Of a DNA stretch of 64,000 bases, positions 1 to 9,285 are shown in pieces. The notes beneath the pieces were generated by a model. The model saw only the letters and a list, made by a program, of their open reading frames with translations. It did no database searches and was not told where the DNA came from. The stretch is from contig CAVXEB010000007.1 of the NCBI GenBank assembly GCA_963760735.1, positions 186,001 to 250,000 of the forward strand, given 5' to 3'. The translations under genes were made by a program, and so were the position numbers. The stretch is from CF-46 sp963760735. Lineage in GTDB: Bacteria; Chloroflexota; Limnocylindria; Limnocylindrales; CSP1-4. Each line of letters begins with the position of its first letter. The first letter of the stretch is position 1.

Positions 1-1100
1 TCGAGACCCGCCTGCGATGCAGCCGGACCACCGTGGTCGGCCATTGGCGCGACCCCGAGGTCATCGATCGGATCGCCGCCTGGACCCGCGCCGCAAGCGG
101 CGTCCACGAGCTCCAGCGTCTCCGACTCGCCCGCTTCGGCGACAACATGCGCCAGGTCGCGGTCACCGAAGGTGACAAGGTCGAGGCCCAGATCCGGCTC
201 GGCGTCCGGGTCGACGGCTACGGCATCGGCGAGCTCGTCGCCGCGGTCAGGGCGGCTTCCGACGGGGACGTGGACCAGCTGGTCGACGAGTACGACGCGA
301 CCTATCACCTGGCGCCAGCACTGCGCAGCGGCGGCGAACGTCGTTCGGCGCTCCGCGAGGCCGCCCGGATCGAGATCGGTCTTCGGGCGTTCCTCGAGAC
401 CGGAGGCTTCGAAGCCTTCACGGACACCTTCGAGGATCTCGGCGACCTCGTTCAGCTCCCCGGACTCGCCGTCCAGCGCCTCATGGCCGACGGCTACGGC
501 TTCGGTGCCGAGGGCGACTGGAAGACTGCCCTCCTCGTCCGGGCGATGAAGGTCATGGCGACCGGCCTGGCCGGCGGGACGTCGTTCATGGAGGACTACA
601 CCTACCACCTGGCGCCCGACGGACCGATGGTCCTGGGCGCCCATATGCTCGAGGTCTGCCCGAGCATCGCGGATGGGACCCCCTCGTGCGAGATCCATCC
701 CCTGTCGATCGGCAATCGGTCGGACCCCGTCCGGCTCGTGTTCATGGCCCGGCCCGGGCCGGCCGTCGTCGTCGGCCTCCTCGATCTTGGTGATCGCTTC
801 CGACTCGTCCTCAACGAGGTCGAGGTGGTCAGGCCTCCCGAGGACCTGCCGCGCCTGCCGGTCGCCCGCGCCCTCTGGAAGCCGCTTCCGGGGCTGAAAG
901 GGGCGGCCGAGGCATGGCTGCTCGCGGGCGGCCCGCACCACACGAGCCTGAGCACCGCATTGAGCCGCACCCACCTCGAGGATTTCGCCGAGATGGTCGG
1001 CATCGAGCTCATCACCATCGGCCTGGGGACCGCGGCCACCGACATCAAGAAGGAGCTGCGCTGGAACCAGGCGTACTACCAGCTCGCCCGGGGGCCGTAG
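1..1100 (+). CDS. araA: L-arabinose isomerase, C-terminal about 365 residues (5' end outside window)
   Basis: Interconverts L-arabinose and L-ribulose in the cytoplasm, the first step of the bacterial arabinose pathway. The frame is open from the left edge, so roughly 130-140 N-terminal residues of a protein of about 500 are missing. It follows E. coli AraA closely from VVGHWRDPEV through GDNMRQVAVTEGDKV, TFEDL and LPGLAVQRLM. The metal and catalytic residues of the family are present: Glu in GAEGDWKTA, Glu in TSFMEDYTYH, His in LGAHMLEVCPS and the His pair in GGPHHT. The following ABC transporter, regulator, AraD and kinase lie on the same strand and form the rest of an arabinose operon. Identification is very safe. 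Confidence 0.97.
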   Translation, partial: ETRLRCSRTTVVGHWRDPEVIDRIAAWTRAASGVHELQRLRLARFGDNMRQVAVTEGDKVEAQIRLGVRVDGYGIGELVAAVRAASDGDVDQLVDEYDATYHLAPALRSGGERRSALREAARIEIGLRAFLETGGFEAFTDTFEDLGDLVQLPGLAVQRLMADGYGFGAEGDWKTALLVRAMKVMATGLAGGTSFMEDYTYHLAPDGPMVLGAHMLEVCPSIADGTPSCEIHPLSIGNRSDPVRLVFMARPGPAVVVGLLDLGDRFRLVLNEVEVVRPPEDLPRLPVARALWKPLPGLKGAAEAWLLAGGPHHTSLSTALSRTHLEDFAEMVGIELITIGLGTAATDIKKELRWNQAYYQLARGP

Positions 1101-1286
1101 GTCACGGGTGAGCTGCGGTCGGCAGTGGACGTCGTCGTCCGAGTCGACGAGACCCTGCCGCCGAACGACGATCAGGACGCGCCGGCCTGCGACACGGGCG
1201 GCGCGCAGAAGGGAGGTTCTGCGACTGGAGGAGACCTCAGACCCGGCATGTCGGGCAGTGTGATCAGGTGCTTGGAGGTTTTCGGG

Positions 1287-2330
1287 ATGATGAGACATGG
1301 CGCGCGACGTGGTGGGCTGGCGATCCTCGTGACCGCCATGCTCGTCGTGAGCGCATGCAACGCTTCGTCAACGCCGTCACCCGCCGCGAGCGGCGGCACG
1401 GGGACGCCCGCCAGCGCGCAGTTCTGCTCTGGGGTGACCCTGGTGTTCTTCCCTGGTGGCACGGCGGGCGGCGGTTTCGAGACGGTCGTCTACAACGGTG
1501 CGAAGGCCGCCGAGGCGGCATTCGGGCCCAAGATCACGTACCAGTGGTCCGATTGGGACCCGAACAAGATGATCACCCAGTTCTCCCAGGCGATGGCGAC
1601 CAAGCCCGACGGCATCGCCGTCATGGGTCACCCCGGTGATGCAGCCTTCGACCCGCTCATCAAGCAGGCCGAGGACCAGGGCATCTTCGTGACTGTCATG
1701 AACACCGAGCTCTCCAACGCCCAGACGGCCTACGCGACCAAGGGCCTCGGCTACGTCGGTGCGGTCCTCCACGACGCGGGCTCGGCGCTCGCCAACGAGG
1801 CCATCGCGCGTGGCGGGCTCAAGTCCGGGGACCGTGCCTTCGTCTGGGGCCTCAAGGCCCAGGCCGGGCGCGGCGAGCGGACGCAGGGGATCATCGACGC
1901 GCTCGACAAGGCGGGCCTGAAAGTCGACTACCAGGAGATCGACGACGCGACCAACAAGGATCCGGCCAGCGGGACGCCGGTGTTCACGGGCTACGCCTCT
2001 TCGCATGCTGACGTCAAGGCCATGTTCATCGACCACGGCAACCTGACGTCGACCATCCCCACCTACATGAAGGCCGCCAACCTCGCCGCCGGCAGCGTGT
2101 ACATGGCCGGCTTCGACGCCTCTGCCGCGACGGTGAAGGGGATCCAGGACGGCTACATCAGCCTGGTCATCGACCAGCAGCAGTATCTCCAGGGCTTCAT
2201 GGCCGTCCAGCAGCTGTGCCTGACCAAGAAGTACGGCTTCAGCGGCCTCTTCATCAACACCGGTGGCGGCTTCGTCGACAAGTCCAACATCGACGCGATC
2301 GCCCCGCTGGTGCAACAGCAGATCCGGTAG
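1287..2330 (+). CDS. Sugar ABC transporter substrate-binding lipoprotein (arabinose-type, inferred)
   Basis: Periplasmic-binding-protein-like lipoprotein of 347 residues that would capture a pentose outside the membrane and deliver it to the permease at 3212. The start at ATG 1287 is chosen because GGAGG lies at 1274-1278, eight bases upstream. The frame stays open to 1125, but that extension is charged and would bury the signal peptide. Residues 1-24 form a signal peptide with lipobox V-S-A-C (Cys24), followed by a Ser/Pro/Ala linker. The rest matches the type I sugar-binding fold (ribose/fructose family), with motifs such as KPDGIAVMGHPGD and YMAGFDAS. Arabinose specificity is inferred only from the araA/araD/araB context. 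Confidence 0.9.
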   Translation: MMRHGARRGGLAILVTAMLVVSACNASSTPSPAASGGTGTPASAQFCSGVTLVFFPGGTAGGGFETVVYNGAKAAEAAFGPKITYQWSDWDPNKMITQFSQAMATKPDGIAVMGHPGDAAFDPLIKQAEDQGIFVTVMNTELSNAQTAYATKGLGYVGAVLHDAGSALANEAIARGGLKSGDRAFVWGLKAQAGRGERTQGIIDALDKAGLKVDYQEIDDATNKDPASGTPVFTGYASSHADVKAMFIDHGNLTSTIPTYMKAANLAAGSVYMAGFDASAATVKGIQDGYISLVIDQQQYLQGFMAVQQLCLTKKYGFSGLFINTGGGFVDKSNIDAIAPLVQQQIR

Positions 2331-3215
2331 ATGAAGGTCTCTCCGGCGGATGACCGCCAGATTGGCGGGCGCGACAGCGCCCGCCAATCGGCTCCCGCCT
2401 CTCCGCCTCGCCTCGAGCTGCGCGGGGTCTCCAAGTCGTTCGGCGGCGTTCACGTCCTCGAGCGCATCGACTTCCGACTCGGCTCGAGCGAAGTGGTGGG
2501 CCTGCTCGGCGACAATGGCGCCGGCAAGTCCACCCTCATCAAGATCATCACCGGCGTCCATCAGCCCGACCATGGCGAGATCTTCTTCGGCGGCGAGCCG
2601 GTCCAGGGCCTCACCGTCGAGAAGGCGCGCGGTCTGGGCGTCGAGACCGTCTACCAGGAGCGGGCGCTGGCAGATCAGCAGCCGCTCTGGCGCAACATCT
2701 TCATGGGGCGGCCGCTGACCTATTCGCTCGGCTTCCTGCGGGTCGGCCAGATGCGCCGCATCACCGAGGAGCTCATGGGCGAGTCCATGGGCTTCACCTC
2801 GGCGGCCCTGACACCGAACACGACCGTCCTGGGCCTGTCGGGCGGCGAGCGGCAGGGCCTGGCGATCGTCAGGGCCCTCCACTTCGAAGCCGACATCATC
2901 GTGCTCGACGAGCCGACGATGGGCCTGTCGCTGAAGGAAACCGAGAAGCTCCTCGGCTTCGTCGAGGGTATCCGGGCGGCGGGCAAGTCGGCGATCTTCA
3001 TCGACCACAACATCTTCCACGTGTACTCGGTTGCCGATCGAATCGTGGTGCTGGATCGGGGACGGGTCGCGGGCGAGTTTCCGACGTCGCGCTACTCCCT
3101 CGAGGAGCTCATGGACATCATGCGCGAGGTTGCGTCGAGCGGGACGTACACCGAGGCCGAGCGCTACCGGCCGCCGAGCCAGCCGGCCTCCGAACCTGCG
3201 GGGGGGCTCGCATGA
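2331..3215 (+). CDS. Sugar ABC transporter ATP-binding protein, single cassette
   Basis: Cytoplasmic ATPase of 294 residues that powers the sugar importer. ATG 2331 directly follows the stop of the binding-protein gene. Walker A (GDNGAGKST) is near residues 60-68, the ABC signature LSGGERQ near 169-175, and Walker B with catalytic Glu (VLDEPT) near 190-196. The H-loop is IFIDHN. RbsA, AraG and XylG carry two fused cassettes. This protein has one, like the fructose-type FrcA proteins, so a homodimer is expected. Its end overlaps the permease start at 3212, which suggests translational coupling. Confidence 0.93.
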   Translation: MKVSPADDRQIGGRDSARQSAPASPPRLELRGVSKSFGGVHVLERIDFRLGSSEVVGLLGDNGAGKSTLIKIITGVHQPDHGEIFFGGEPVQGLTVEKARGLGVETVYQERALADQQPLWRNIFMGRPLTYSLGFLRVGQMRRITEELMGESMGFTSAALTPNTTVLGLSGGERQGLAIVRALHFEADIIVLDEPTMGLSLKETEKLLGFVEGIRAAGKSAIFIDHNIFHVYSVADRIVVLDRGRVAGEFPTSRYSLEELMDIMREVASSGTYTEAERYRPPSQPASEPAGGLA

Positions 3216-4210
3216 GCGCGCGGCCCGCGGCGGTCGGAACCCAGCGGGGCGGCCGGAGCGCGTTCCTCGCCTCCTGGGCCTCGCAGATCGGCATCACGGT
3301 GGCGTTCCTCGTCCTGTGGATCGCCTTCGTCATCCTCGCGCCGAACACATTCCTGAAGGCGCCGATCTACCAGTCGTTCGCCCAGACGACGCCGTTCTTC
3401 GCGATCATGGCGATGCCCCTCACGATGGTGATCGTTGCCGGCGACATCGACCTGTCGTTCCCGGCGACGATGTCCCTCGGCATGGTCGGGTTCGTCGGCG
3501 TGTGGCAGGCCACGGGAAGCGTCGCGCTCGGGGTCGCCGCAGCCCTTGGCGTCGGCGTCCTGTGCGGCCTCTTCAACGGGTTCTTCGTCGTGTTCATCGG
3601 CATCCCGTCGCTGGTCGTGACGATCGGGACACAGTTCCTCTTCCGCGGCCTCGCGCTGGTTCTGGTCGGCGGCAAGCAGTACCCGCTGGTCACCACCCAG
3701 ACATCGCCCGCGTACGAGGTCCTCGTTGGGAGGCTGTTCGGCATCCCGATGGAGTTCTACTGGCTCGTCCTCATCGCCGTCGCCACCTGGATCCTGCTCA
3801 ACCGTCACCGGCTGGGCCAGAACGCGTACGTCACCGGCGACAACAGGCAGGCCGCCGCGCTCATGGGCATCCCCATCGGTCGGACGCGGATCGCGCTGTT
3901 CGTCCTCGTCGGGCTCGCTGCAACGTTCGCGGGCGTCCTCAACAGCCTCCAGGTCGTCAACTACTACCCGTCGATGGGTGACGGCTATCTCCTGCCGACC
4001 CTCGCGGCGATCTTCGTCGGCGGCACGTCGGTGTTCGGTGGTCGCGGCAGCGTCTGGGGGACGGCCCTCGGCGCGTTCATGATCGGCGGGATCCAGGCCG
4101 GTCTCGTCGCCATCGGACTGAGCGACTACTACCCCAGCGTCGTGTACGGCGCCGTCATCCTGATCTCCGTCTCCATCCACGCCCTGCTGCGGCGCCGCTT
4201 CGAGTACTGA
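3212..4210 (+). CDS. Sugar ABC transporter permease (RbsC/FrcC type)
   Basis: Integral membrane permease of 332 residues in the BPD_transp_2 family used by ribose, xylose and arabinose importers. Repeated hydrophobic segments run through most of the chain. The family signature region MVIVAGDIDLSFPATMSLG is in the first third, and GGTSVFGGRGSVWGTALGA, typical of the C-terminal coupling region, follows. ATG 3212 overlaps the last codon of the ATPase gene. The stop overlaps the first base of the regulator gene at 4210. Substrate is inferred to be L-arabinose from operon context. Confidence 0.93.
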   Translation: MSARPAAVGTQRGGRSAFLASWASQIGITVAFLVLWIAFVILAPNTFLKAPIYQSFAQTTPFFAIMAMPLTMVIVAGDIDLSFPATMSLGMVGFVGVWQATGSVALGVAAALGVGVLCGLFNGFFVVFIGIPSLVVTIGTQFLFRGLALVLVGGKQYPLVTTQTSPAYEVLVGRLFGIPMEFYWLVLIAVATWILLNRHRLGQNAYVTGDNRQAAALMGIPIGRTRIALFVLVGLAATFAGVLNSLQVVNYYPSMGDGYLLPTLAAIFVGGTSVFGGRGSVWGTALGAFMIGGIQAGLVAIGLSDYYPSVVYGAVILISVSIHALLRRRFEY

Positions 4211-5493
4211 TGGACGGCACGAGGGCGACCGCGGGCGCGCACGACGACCATGCCGGCGGCACCCGCCGCGGCCGGTCCCGGCCGCCCGGCCGAGGGAGCC
4301 GGCCCGCGACGATGAAGGACATCGCGAACGCGACCGGGGTTTCGCGGAGCACGGTGTCACGCATCCTCAACAACACCCCGCTCACCGTCCCGATCGCCCA
4401 GGAGACCCGGGAGCGCGTCCTGGCCGCGGCTCGCGACCTCGAGTACCGCCCGAACCCCCTCGCGCGGGCGCTGCGGGGGGCGCCCACGATGCTTCTCGGG
4501 GCGATCGTCCGCGACATCACCGACCCCTTCTTCGCCGGCGCGATCGAGGCCGTCTCGCGCGCCGCCCGGGCCCGCGGCTACAACATCGTGCTCGGCCTCG
4601 CTCACGCCCGGGCGACGGAGGCGCACGAGCTGGCGACCGTGCTCGAGGCCCGCCATTGCGACGGGATCCTCCTCCTCGGCGACATGGGCGATCAGCCCCG
4701 CCTCCTGGCCGACCTCCGTGGCTCGCACGTCCCGGTGGTCGCGATGTGGCAGGGCACCAGGCTCGACCTCATTCCAGGCGTCCAGGTCGACAACCACCTG
4801 GGCATCAGGATCGCCATCGAGCACCTCGCCGGTCTGGGTCATCGGCGGATCGCCTTCATCGGCGGCCGCCCGCTCGGCGACATCCGCGAGCGGCAGGCCG
4901 CCTACGCCGAGGCCGTGTCGGAGATCCTGGGCGAGATCCCGGCCGACTACCTCCAGCACGTCGCCAACACTCCCGAGGGTGGGGCGGCGGCGCTGGATGC
5001 GCTCCTGCGCGTCTCGCCCAGGCCGACCGCGATCGTCGCCTCGACGGACGTCCTGGCGATCGGCGTCCTGCGCGGCGCGCTCCTTCGTGGCGTGAAGATC
5101 CCCGGCGAGCTCTCGGTCGTCGGGTTCGACGACATCCCGATGGCGAAGTCCACCGTGCCCGGCCTGACCACGATCCGGATGCCGATCGCGGCCATGGCCA
5201 CGGAGGCGATCGCCATGGCCGTGGGCTTGTCCGACGCCGACGGGGATGGGGATCGGGACGGGCGAGCACCGGGGGCCGGCCCCGCCGGTACATCATCGGC
5301 AGCGCCGCGGACCGCGGCGGCTGCTCGAGGCGACGACGCAACCACGCAGCCGCAGGGTCGGTCGACGATCCGGGTCTTTCCGCCATCGCTTGTCGTCCGC
5401 GGCTCGTCGGCAGCGCCTCCTCCGGGTGAGCGTGAGCCGTCCGAAGGCCCACGATCGGAGCCCGAGCAGGCGTCGCGTGAGGGAGCGCCGTGA
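4210..5493 (+). CDS. LacI-family transcriptional regulator with an unusual C-terminal insertion
   Basis: Probably the sugar-responsive repressor of this arabinose operon. The LacI-type helix-turn-helix begins at about residue 35 (MKDIANATGVSRSTVSRILNN) and is followed by a type I periplasmic-binding-protein-like ligand domain. A basic 34-residue N-terminal extension precedes it. ATG 4312 is an alternative start, but 4210 overlaps the permease stop and is preferred. Between about residues 340 and 384 lies a Gly/Ala/Asp/Pro-rich stretch that interrupts the usual end of the ligand domain, because the normal terminal strand (VFPPSLVVRGS) reappears after it. The gene ends in a GTGA overlap with araD. 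Regulating arabinose genes is inferred from position; operons with AraR or AraC are the better-known cases. Confidence 0.9.
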   Translation: MDGTRATAGAHDDHAGGTRRGRSRPPGRGSRPATMKDIANATGVSRSTVSRILNNTPLTVPIAQETRERVLAAARDLEYRPNPLARALRGAPTMLLGAIVRDITDPFFAGAIEAVSRAARARGYNIVLGLAHARATEAHELATVLEARHCDGILLLGDMGDQPRLLADLRGSHVPVVAMWQGTRLDLIPGVQVDNHLGIRIAIEHLAGLGHRRIAFIGGRPLGDIRERQAAYAEAVSEILGEIPADYLQHVANTPEGGAAALDALLRVSPRPTAIVASTDVLAIGVLRGALLRGVKIPGELSVVGFDDIPMAKSTVPGLTTIRMPIAAMATEAIAMAVGLSDADGDGDRDGRAPGAGPAGTSSAAPRTAAAARGDDATTQPQGRSTIRVFPPSLVVRGSSAAPPPGEREPSEGPRSEPEQASREGAP

Positions 5494-6203
5494 GCCTCGA
5501 CGACCTCCGGGAGCAGGTCTGCTCCGCCAACACTGCCCTGGTCCGCGCCGGCCTGGTGACCCTGTCCTTCGGCAATGCCAGTGGCGTCGATCGAGGGGCC
5601 GGCGTGATGGTCATCAAGCCCAGCGGCGTGCCGTGTGACGCCCTGCAGCCGGCCGACCTGGTCGCCGTCGATCTGGCCTCGGGCGCCGCGATCGCCGGCA
5701 CCTTTCGCCCGTCCTCCGATACCCCGACCCATCTCGCCCTCTACCGGCGCTACCCGGAGATCGGGGGGGTCGTCCATACCCACTCACCGTGGGCCTCGGC
5801 ATGGGCCCAGGCCGGCCGGGCGATCGCCTGCTTCGGGACGACGCACGCCGACCACTTCCACGGACCCGTACCCGTGACACGGGCGCTCACCCCGGTCGAG
5901 CTCGGGGAGACCTACGAGGCGGATACCGGCGCCGTCATCATCGAGACCCTGGACGCGCTCGAGCTCGCACCCCTCGAGATGCCGGCGGTCCTGGTCCGCT
6001 CGCACGGGCCGTTCACCTGGGGGATCGACGCCACCGAGGCGGTCGCAAATGCCATCGCGCTCGAGGCGGTAGCGGCGATGGCCCAGCGAACACTGGCGAT
6101 CGACGATGTCGCGGACGCGATCGACGAGGCGCTCCTCGAGCGCCACTTCCGACGAAAGCATGGGCCCACCGCCTACTACGGCCAGGTGGGCCGCCATGGC
6201 TGA
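5490..6203 (+). CDS. araD: L-ribulose-5-phosphate 4-epimerase
   Basis: Converts L-ribulose 5-phosphate to D-xylulose 5-phosphate, linking arabinose to the pentose phosphate pathway. The 237-residue protein is normal length for the class II aldolase/epimerase family. Zinc ligands are visible: His-x-His in VVHTHSPWAS at about 96/98 and His in RSHGPFTWG at about 171. The substrate loop SGNAS-type segment appears as FGNASG, and the AraD C-terminus KHGPTAYYGQ is present. The start is GTG 5490, overlapping the regulator's stop. The downstream kinase starts at 6301, or perhaps 6196, where it would overlap this gene's stop. Confidence 0.95.
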   Translation: MSLDDLREQVCSANTALVRAGLVTLSFGNASGVDRGAGVMVIKPSGVPCDALQPADLVAVDLASGAAIAGTFRPSSDTPTHLALYRRYPEIGGVVHTHSPWASAWAQAGRAIACFGTTHADHFHGPVPVTRALTPVELGETYEADTGAVIIETLDALELAPLEMPAVLVRSHGPFTWGIDATEAVANAIALEAVAAMAQRTLAIDDVADAIDEALLERHFRRKHGPTAYYGQVGRHG

Positions 6204-6300
6204 CCCAAGGGGCGGGGCAACGCCACCGGGATGCGGCACCGTGCGGCAGGCCTCCGGGATCGTCGGGGGCGGCGGTGGCCGGCTCGGGCGGAGGAGGATC

Positions 6301-7905
6301 GTGAAGCAGCAGGACGATCACGCGGCCGAGCTGATCAGGGCCGGTGACGCGATCCTCGGGATCGAGCTCGGCTCGACGCGGATCAAGGCATCGCTGATCG
6401 CGCCCGACACGACGCCTCTCGCCTCCGGCTCACACTCCTGGGCAAGCCGGCTCGACGAAGGTGTCTGGACCTACGACATGGCGGACGTCTGGAGCGGCCT
6501 GGCGGCGAGCTACGCGTCGCTCGTCGAGGACGTCCGCGACCGCTATTCCCTTCAGCTGACGACCGTGGCAGCCATGGGCGTGAGCGGGATGATGCACGGG
6601 TACCTGCCGCTGGACGTCGATGGAAGGCTCTCGGTGCCATTCCGGACCTGGCGGAACAACATCACCGGCGAGGCGTGCGCCGCCTTGACCCCGCTCCTCG
6701 GCTTCGCCGTGCCGCAGCGCTGGAGCATCGCCCACCTGTACCAGTCGATCCTGGAGGGGCAGCCACATGTCAGCCGGATCGACCGGCTCACCACGCTGGC
6801 GGGGTACGTGCACCTGACGCTCACCGGCAACCACGCGGTGGGTGTCGGCGAGGCCTCGGGCATGTTCCCCATCGACCCGCGGAGCGGTGACTGGGACACC
6901 GCGCGGATGGCGACGTTCGACGCGCTCATCGCGCCGCAGGGGTTGGGTTGGGCCCTCCGCGACATCCTTCCCACCGTCCTCGCCGCCGGCCGCCCAGCCG
7001 GACAGCTGTCGGCAACCGGTGCGCGGCTGCTCGACCAGTCCGGGGGGCTCCCCGCCGGGATCCCCCTCTGTCCTCCCGAGGGCGACGCCGGGACGGGCAT
7101 GGTCGCGACCAACGCGGTGCGGCCGCGCTCGGGGAACGTGTCGGCGGGCACGTCGGTGTTCGCCATGATCGTTCTGGAGAAGAGCCTGGGCGGCATCCAC
7201 GATGGGATCGACATCGTGGTCACGCCCGACGGCAAGCCCGTGGCCATGGCCCACTCGAACAACGGGTCCGGCGACCTCGACGCATGGATCGCGCTCTTCG
7301 GCCAGGTGGCACGGGCACTCGGGATGGACGCCCGTCCGGAGGACCTCTACGACCGCCTCCTCCCGCTGGCGGTGGACGGTGACCCGGACGCAGGCGGCCT
7401 CCTCGCCATCAACTACGTGTCGGGTGAGCACGTGACGGGCTTCACGGAAGGCCGGCCCCTGTTCGCGCGGAACCAGGACAGCAGGTTCACCCTCGAGAAC
7501 TTCGTGCGGGCCATGTTCTTCGCTTCGCTCTGCGCCCTGCGGACGGGCGTGGACATCCTGACCCGGCAGGAGGGCGTCGTCATCGAGGAGATCCGGGGCC
7601 ACGGTGGGTTCTTCCAGGGCGGCGACACCGGGCAACGGATGATGGCGGCCGCACTCGACGTTCCGGTCTCCATTCCTGCGACGGCCGCCGAAGGTGGCGC
7701 CTGGGGCATGGCCGTGCTCGCCGCCTACATGCTCCGTCGCGACGCCGGGCAGTCGCTACCCGACTTCCTCGACGAACGGATCGCCGGCACCATCGGCCCG
7801 CCGGTCAGACCCGAGCCGCGTGACGTGCAGGGCTTCGCGGAATTCTTCGCTCGCCACACGCGGGGGCTTGCCATCGAGCGAGCGGCCGTGGACACGCTGC
7901 GTTGA
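6301..7905 (+). CDS. araB: FGGY-family carbohydrate kinase, probable L-ribulokinase
   Basis: Expected to phosphorylate L-ribulose with ATP, completing an isomerase-kinase-epimerase set with araA and araD. The 534-residue protein begins its first FGGY domain with GIELGSTRIKASL near residue 20. The N-terminal lobe contains GVSGMMHGYL. The second lobe has the ATP-site segment SGNVSAGTS and the C-terminal GHGGFFQGG and AAEGGAWGMA motifs. GTG 6301 is chosen because GGAGGAGG ends four bases upstream. The frame is also open from ATG 6196, which overlaps the araD stop, but that would add a Gly-rich tail. Sequence alone says FGGY kinase; ribulokinase rests on the operon. Confidence 0.87.
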   Translation: MKQQDDHAAELIRAGDAILGIELGSTRIKASLIAPDTTPLASGSHSWASRLDEGVWTYDMADVWSGLAASYASLVEDVRDRYSLQLTTVAAMGVSGMMHGYLPLDVDGRLSVPFRTWRNNITGEACAALTPLLGFAVPQRWSIAHLYQSILEGQPHVSRIDRLTTLAGYVHLTLTGNHAVGVGEASGMFPIDPRSGDWDTARMATFDALIAPQGLGWALRDILPTVLAAGRPAGQLSATGARLLDQSGGLPAGIPLCPPEGDAGTGMVATNAVRPRSGNVSAGTSVFAMIVLEKSLGGIHDGIDIVVTPDGKPVAMAHSNNGSGDLDAWIALFGQVARALGMDARPEDLYDRLLPLAVDGDPDAGGLLAINYVSGEHVTGFTEGRPLFARNQDSRFTLENFVRAMFFASLCALRTGVDILTRQEGVVIEEIRGHGGFFQGGDTGQRMMAAALDVPVSIPATAAEGGAWGMAVLAAYMLRRDAGQSLPDFLDERIAGTIGPPVRPEPRDVQGFAEFFARHTRGLAIERAAVDTLR

Positions 7906-8050
7906 GCTGCGTTCCTGCCGGTTCATCGCCACCGATGGATGGTCATCGGGATCATCCGACGGCCGTCGCCGCACGTCCCTGGTGCCCAGCTGCCCGGTCC
8001 CGAGCCGTTGCCGCAGTCGCTGTCCGACAGTAGAATCCGGTTCCTCCCGA

Positions 8051-8126
8051 GCGGGAGTAACTCAGTTGGCAGAGTGTCAGCTTTCCAAGCAGAATGTCGC
8101 GGGTTCGAATCCCGTCTCCCGCTCCA
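8051..8126 (+). tRNA. tRNA-Gly (anticodon TCC)
   Basis: A 76-base cloverleaf including an encoded CCA. The acceptor stem GCGGGAG pairs with CTCCCGC (8116-8122), the discriminator is T and CCA is at 8124-8126. The D stem is ACTC/GAGT. The anticodon loop TTTCCAA reads TCC. The T arm is GCGGG-TTCGAAT-CCCGT with one G-T pair. The anticodon stem TCAGC/GCAGA has an A.A mismatch in its middle pair, where the 3' strand would normally be GCTGA. The partial copy at 9286-9338 carries the expected GCTGA. The gene is otherwise well formed. Confidence 0.93.
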
Positions 8127-8147
8127 CTTCCCATCGGAACTCCGGAA

Positions 8148-8172
8148 GACACCCTACTTGGTGTCGTCTCTT
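8148..8172 (+). terminator. Possible terminator after tRNA-Gly
   Basis: GACACC (8148-8153) pairs with GGTGTC (8160-8165) around a six-base loop. A T-rich run (GTCTCTTGTCTT) follows. It lies 22 bases after the tRNA CCA and before the convergent hydrolase gene. The stem is short, so this is tentative. Confidence 0.45.
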
Positions 8173-8233
8173 GTCTTCTGGGCTCTTCGGACTCGTGCTC
8201 GCCGGCCGCCGCCGACCTGCGGCATCGGCGCCT

Positions 8234-9112
8234 TCAGTGCAGCCAGGCGAGCATCTCGGCCCAGCGCGTCAGCGGCGCAAGGTGTCCATCGCCAGGGAAG
8301 ATCGCGAACGTCGCTCCCGGGATGGTGGCAGCGAGGTAGTCCGCCTCGTCGCGGTCGGCCGGGGCACCATCTCCCACCCAGACCGCAGCGTCGCACCTGA
8401 TCTCGGCGAGAGAGAAACCCCAAGGCTGGATGAACGCCATCGTGTCGGCGACCGCGCCGGCGGAGCCCTGCCGCGCCGCGTCGCGTGCCCACTCGATCAT
8501 GGCCTCGCGCACGTCCGAACGCGCGAAGAGCCGCTGGTCCGGACCCGGAGGCTCATCCGAGTTCTCGAACAAGCCGTCGTAGACGGACGCGGGATTGTCG
8601 GCGAAGCCCTTCCATTGATTGACCACGCCATCGAGTGCCCCCTGCGGATCGACGGGCAGCAGGCGGCTCAGCCTGCGAGTCTCATCGTCGAATGAGCCTG
8701 GGACCTCAGTCATCGGCCCGACGCTGCCCGACACGCCGACCGACGTGACGATGGCGGGAAGACTGAAGGCGCACGCGAGGGCATAGGGACCGCCGCCGGA
8801 CCATCCCATCAGAGGGCAAGGCCGCAGGTCGAGCTGCGCGTGGAGCTCAGCGAAGTCATCCGCCCAGCTCAGGAGCGAACGGCCCGGCTTCGGATCCGAC
8901 CAGCCGTAGCCCGGTCGGTCGACGGTGATAAGGCGGACGCCAGCGGCCGCGGTGGCATCCGTGTCCGGGCACTGGAGCCGGGTGGCGGGCATGCCGTGGA
9001 ACATGACCACCGGACGTCCTCGCAGGTCGCCCCACTCGGCGTAGGCGAGCGACCTGCCGTCGCGGAGCGTGACCCGGCCTTCGGACCGAGGAGTCGCGGA
9101 GACACTGGCCAT
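8234..9112 (-). CDS. Alpha/beta-fold hydrolase
   Basis: Cytoplasmic hydrolase of 292 residues with unknown substrate. The oxyanion segment MFHGMPATR is near residues 37-45. The nucleophile elbow is GWSGGG with Ser105, and the catalytic His lies in the C-terminal GDGHLAP. A helical lid occupies roughly residues 135-230. No signal peptide is seen. The gene sits alone between tRNA-Gly and the degenerate tRNA copy at 9286-9338. If those repeats mark an old insertion, this gene would be its only cargo. The family is very broad (esterases, epoxide hydrolases, haloalkane dehalogenases) and I cannot choose among them. Confidence 0.85.
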   Translation of the reverse strand: MASVSATPRSEGRVTLRDGRSLAYAEWGDLRGRPVVMFHGMPATRLQCPDTDATAAAGVRLITVDRPGYGWSDPKPGRSLLSWADDFAELHAQLDLRPCPLMGWSGGGPYALACAFSLPAIVTSVGVSGSVGPMTEVPGSFDDETRRLSRLLPVDPQGALDGVVNQWKGFADNPASVYDGLFENSDEPPGPDQRLFARSDVREAMIEWARDAARQGSAGAVADTMAFIQPWGFSLAEIRCDAAVWVGDGAPADRDEADYLAATIPGATFAIFPGDGHLAPLTRWAEMLAWLH

Positions 9113-9285
9113 CCCAACCTCCGCGCGCGGACGACAACCATCCGCAGTATTGCCCGGTCCATCGCGACCATAGCGGCGAGCGCCTCGTTGTCGGCCACCG
9201 GTGTCGAGACTTGGAGGCGGTCACGACACCATGACAATCTGTGATTCGCTCGACCCTCCATGCTCGTGCTGCTGCGCTCACGAGC

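Noticed and set aside
1377..3020. 547-codon open frame on the minus strand over the ABC transporter genes
   Set aside because: A shadow of the binding-protein and ATPase genes, with low-complexity Arg/Ala/Asp composition.
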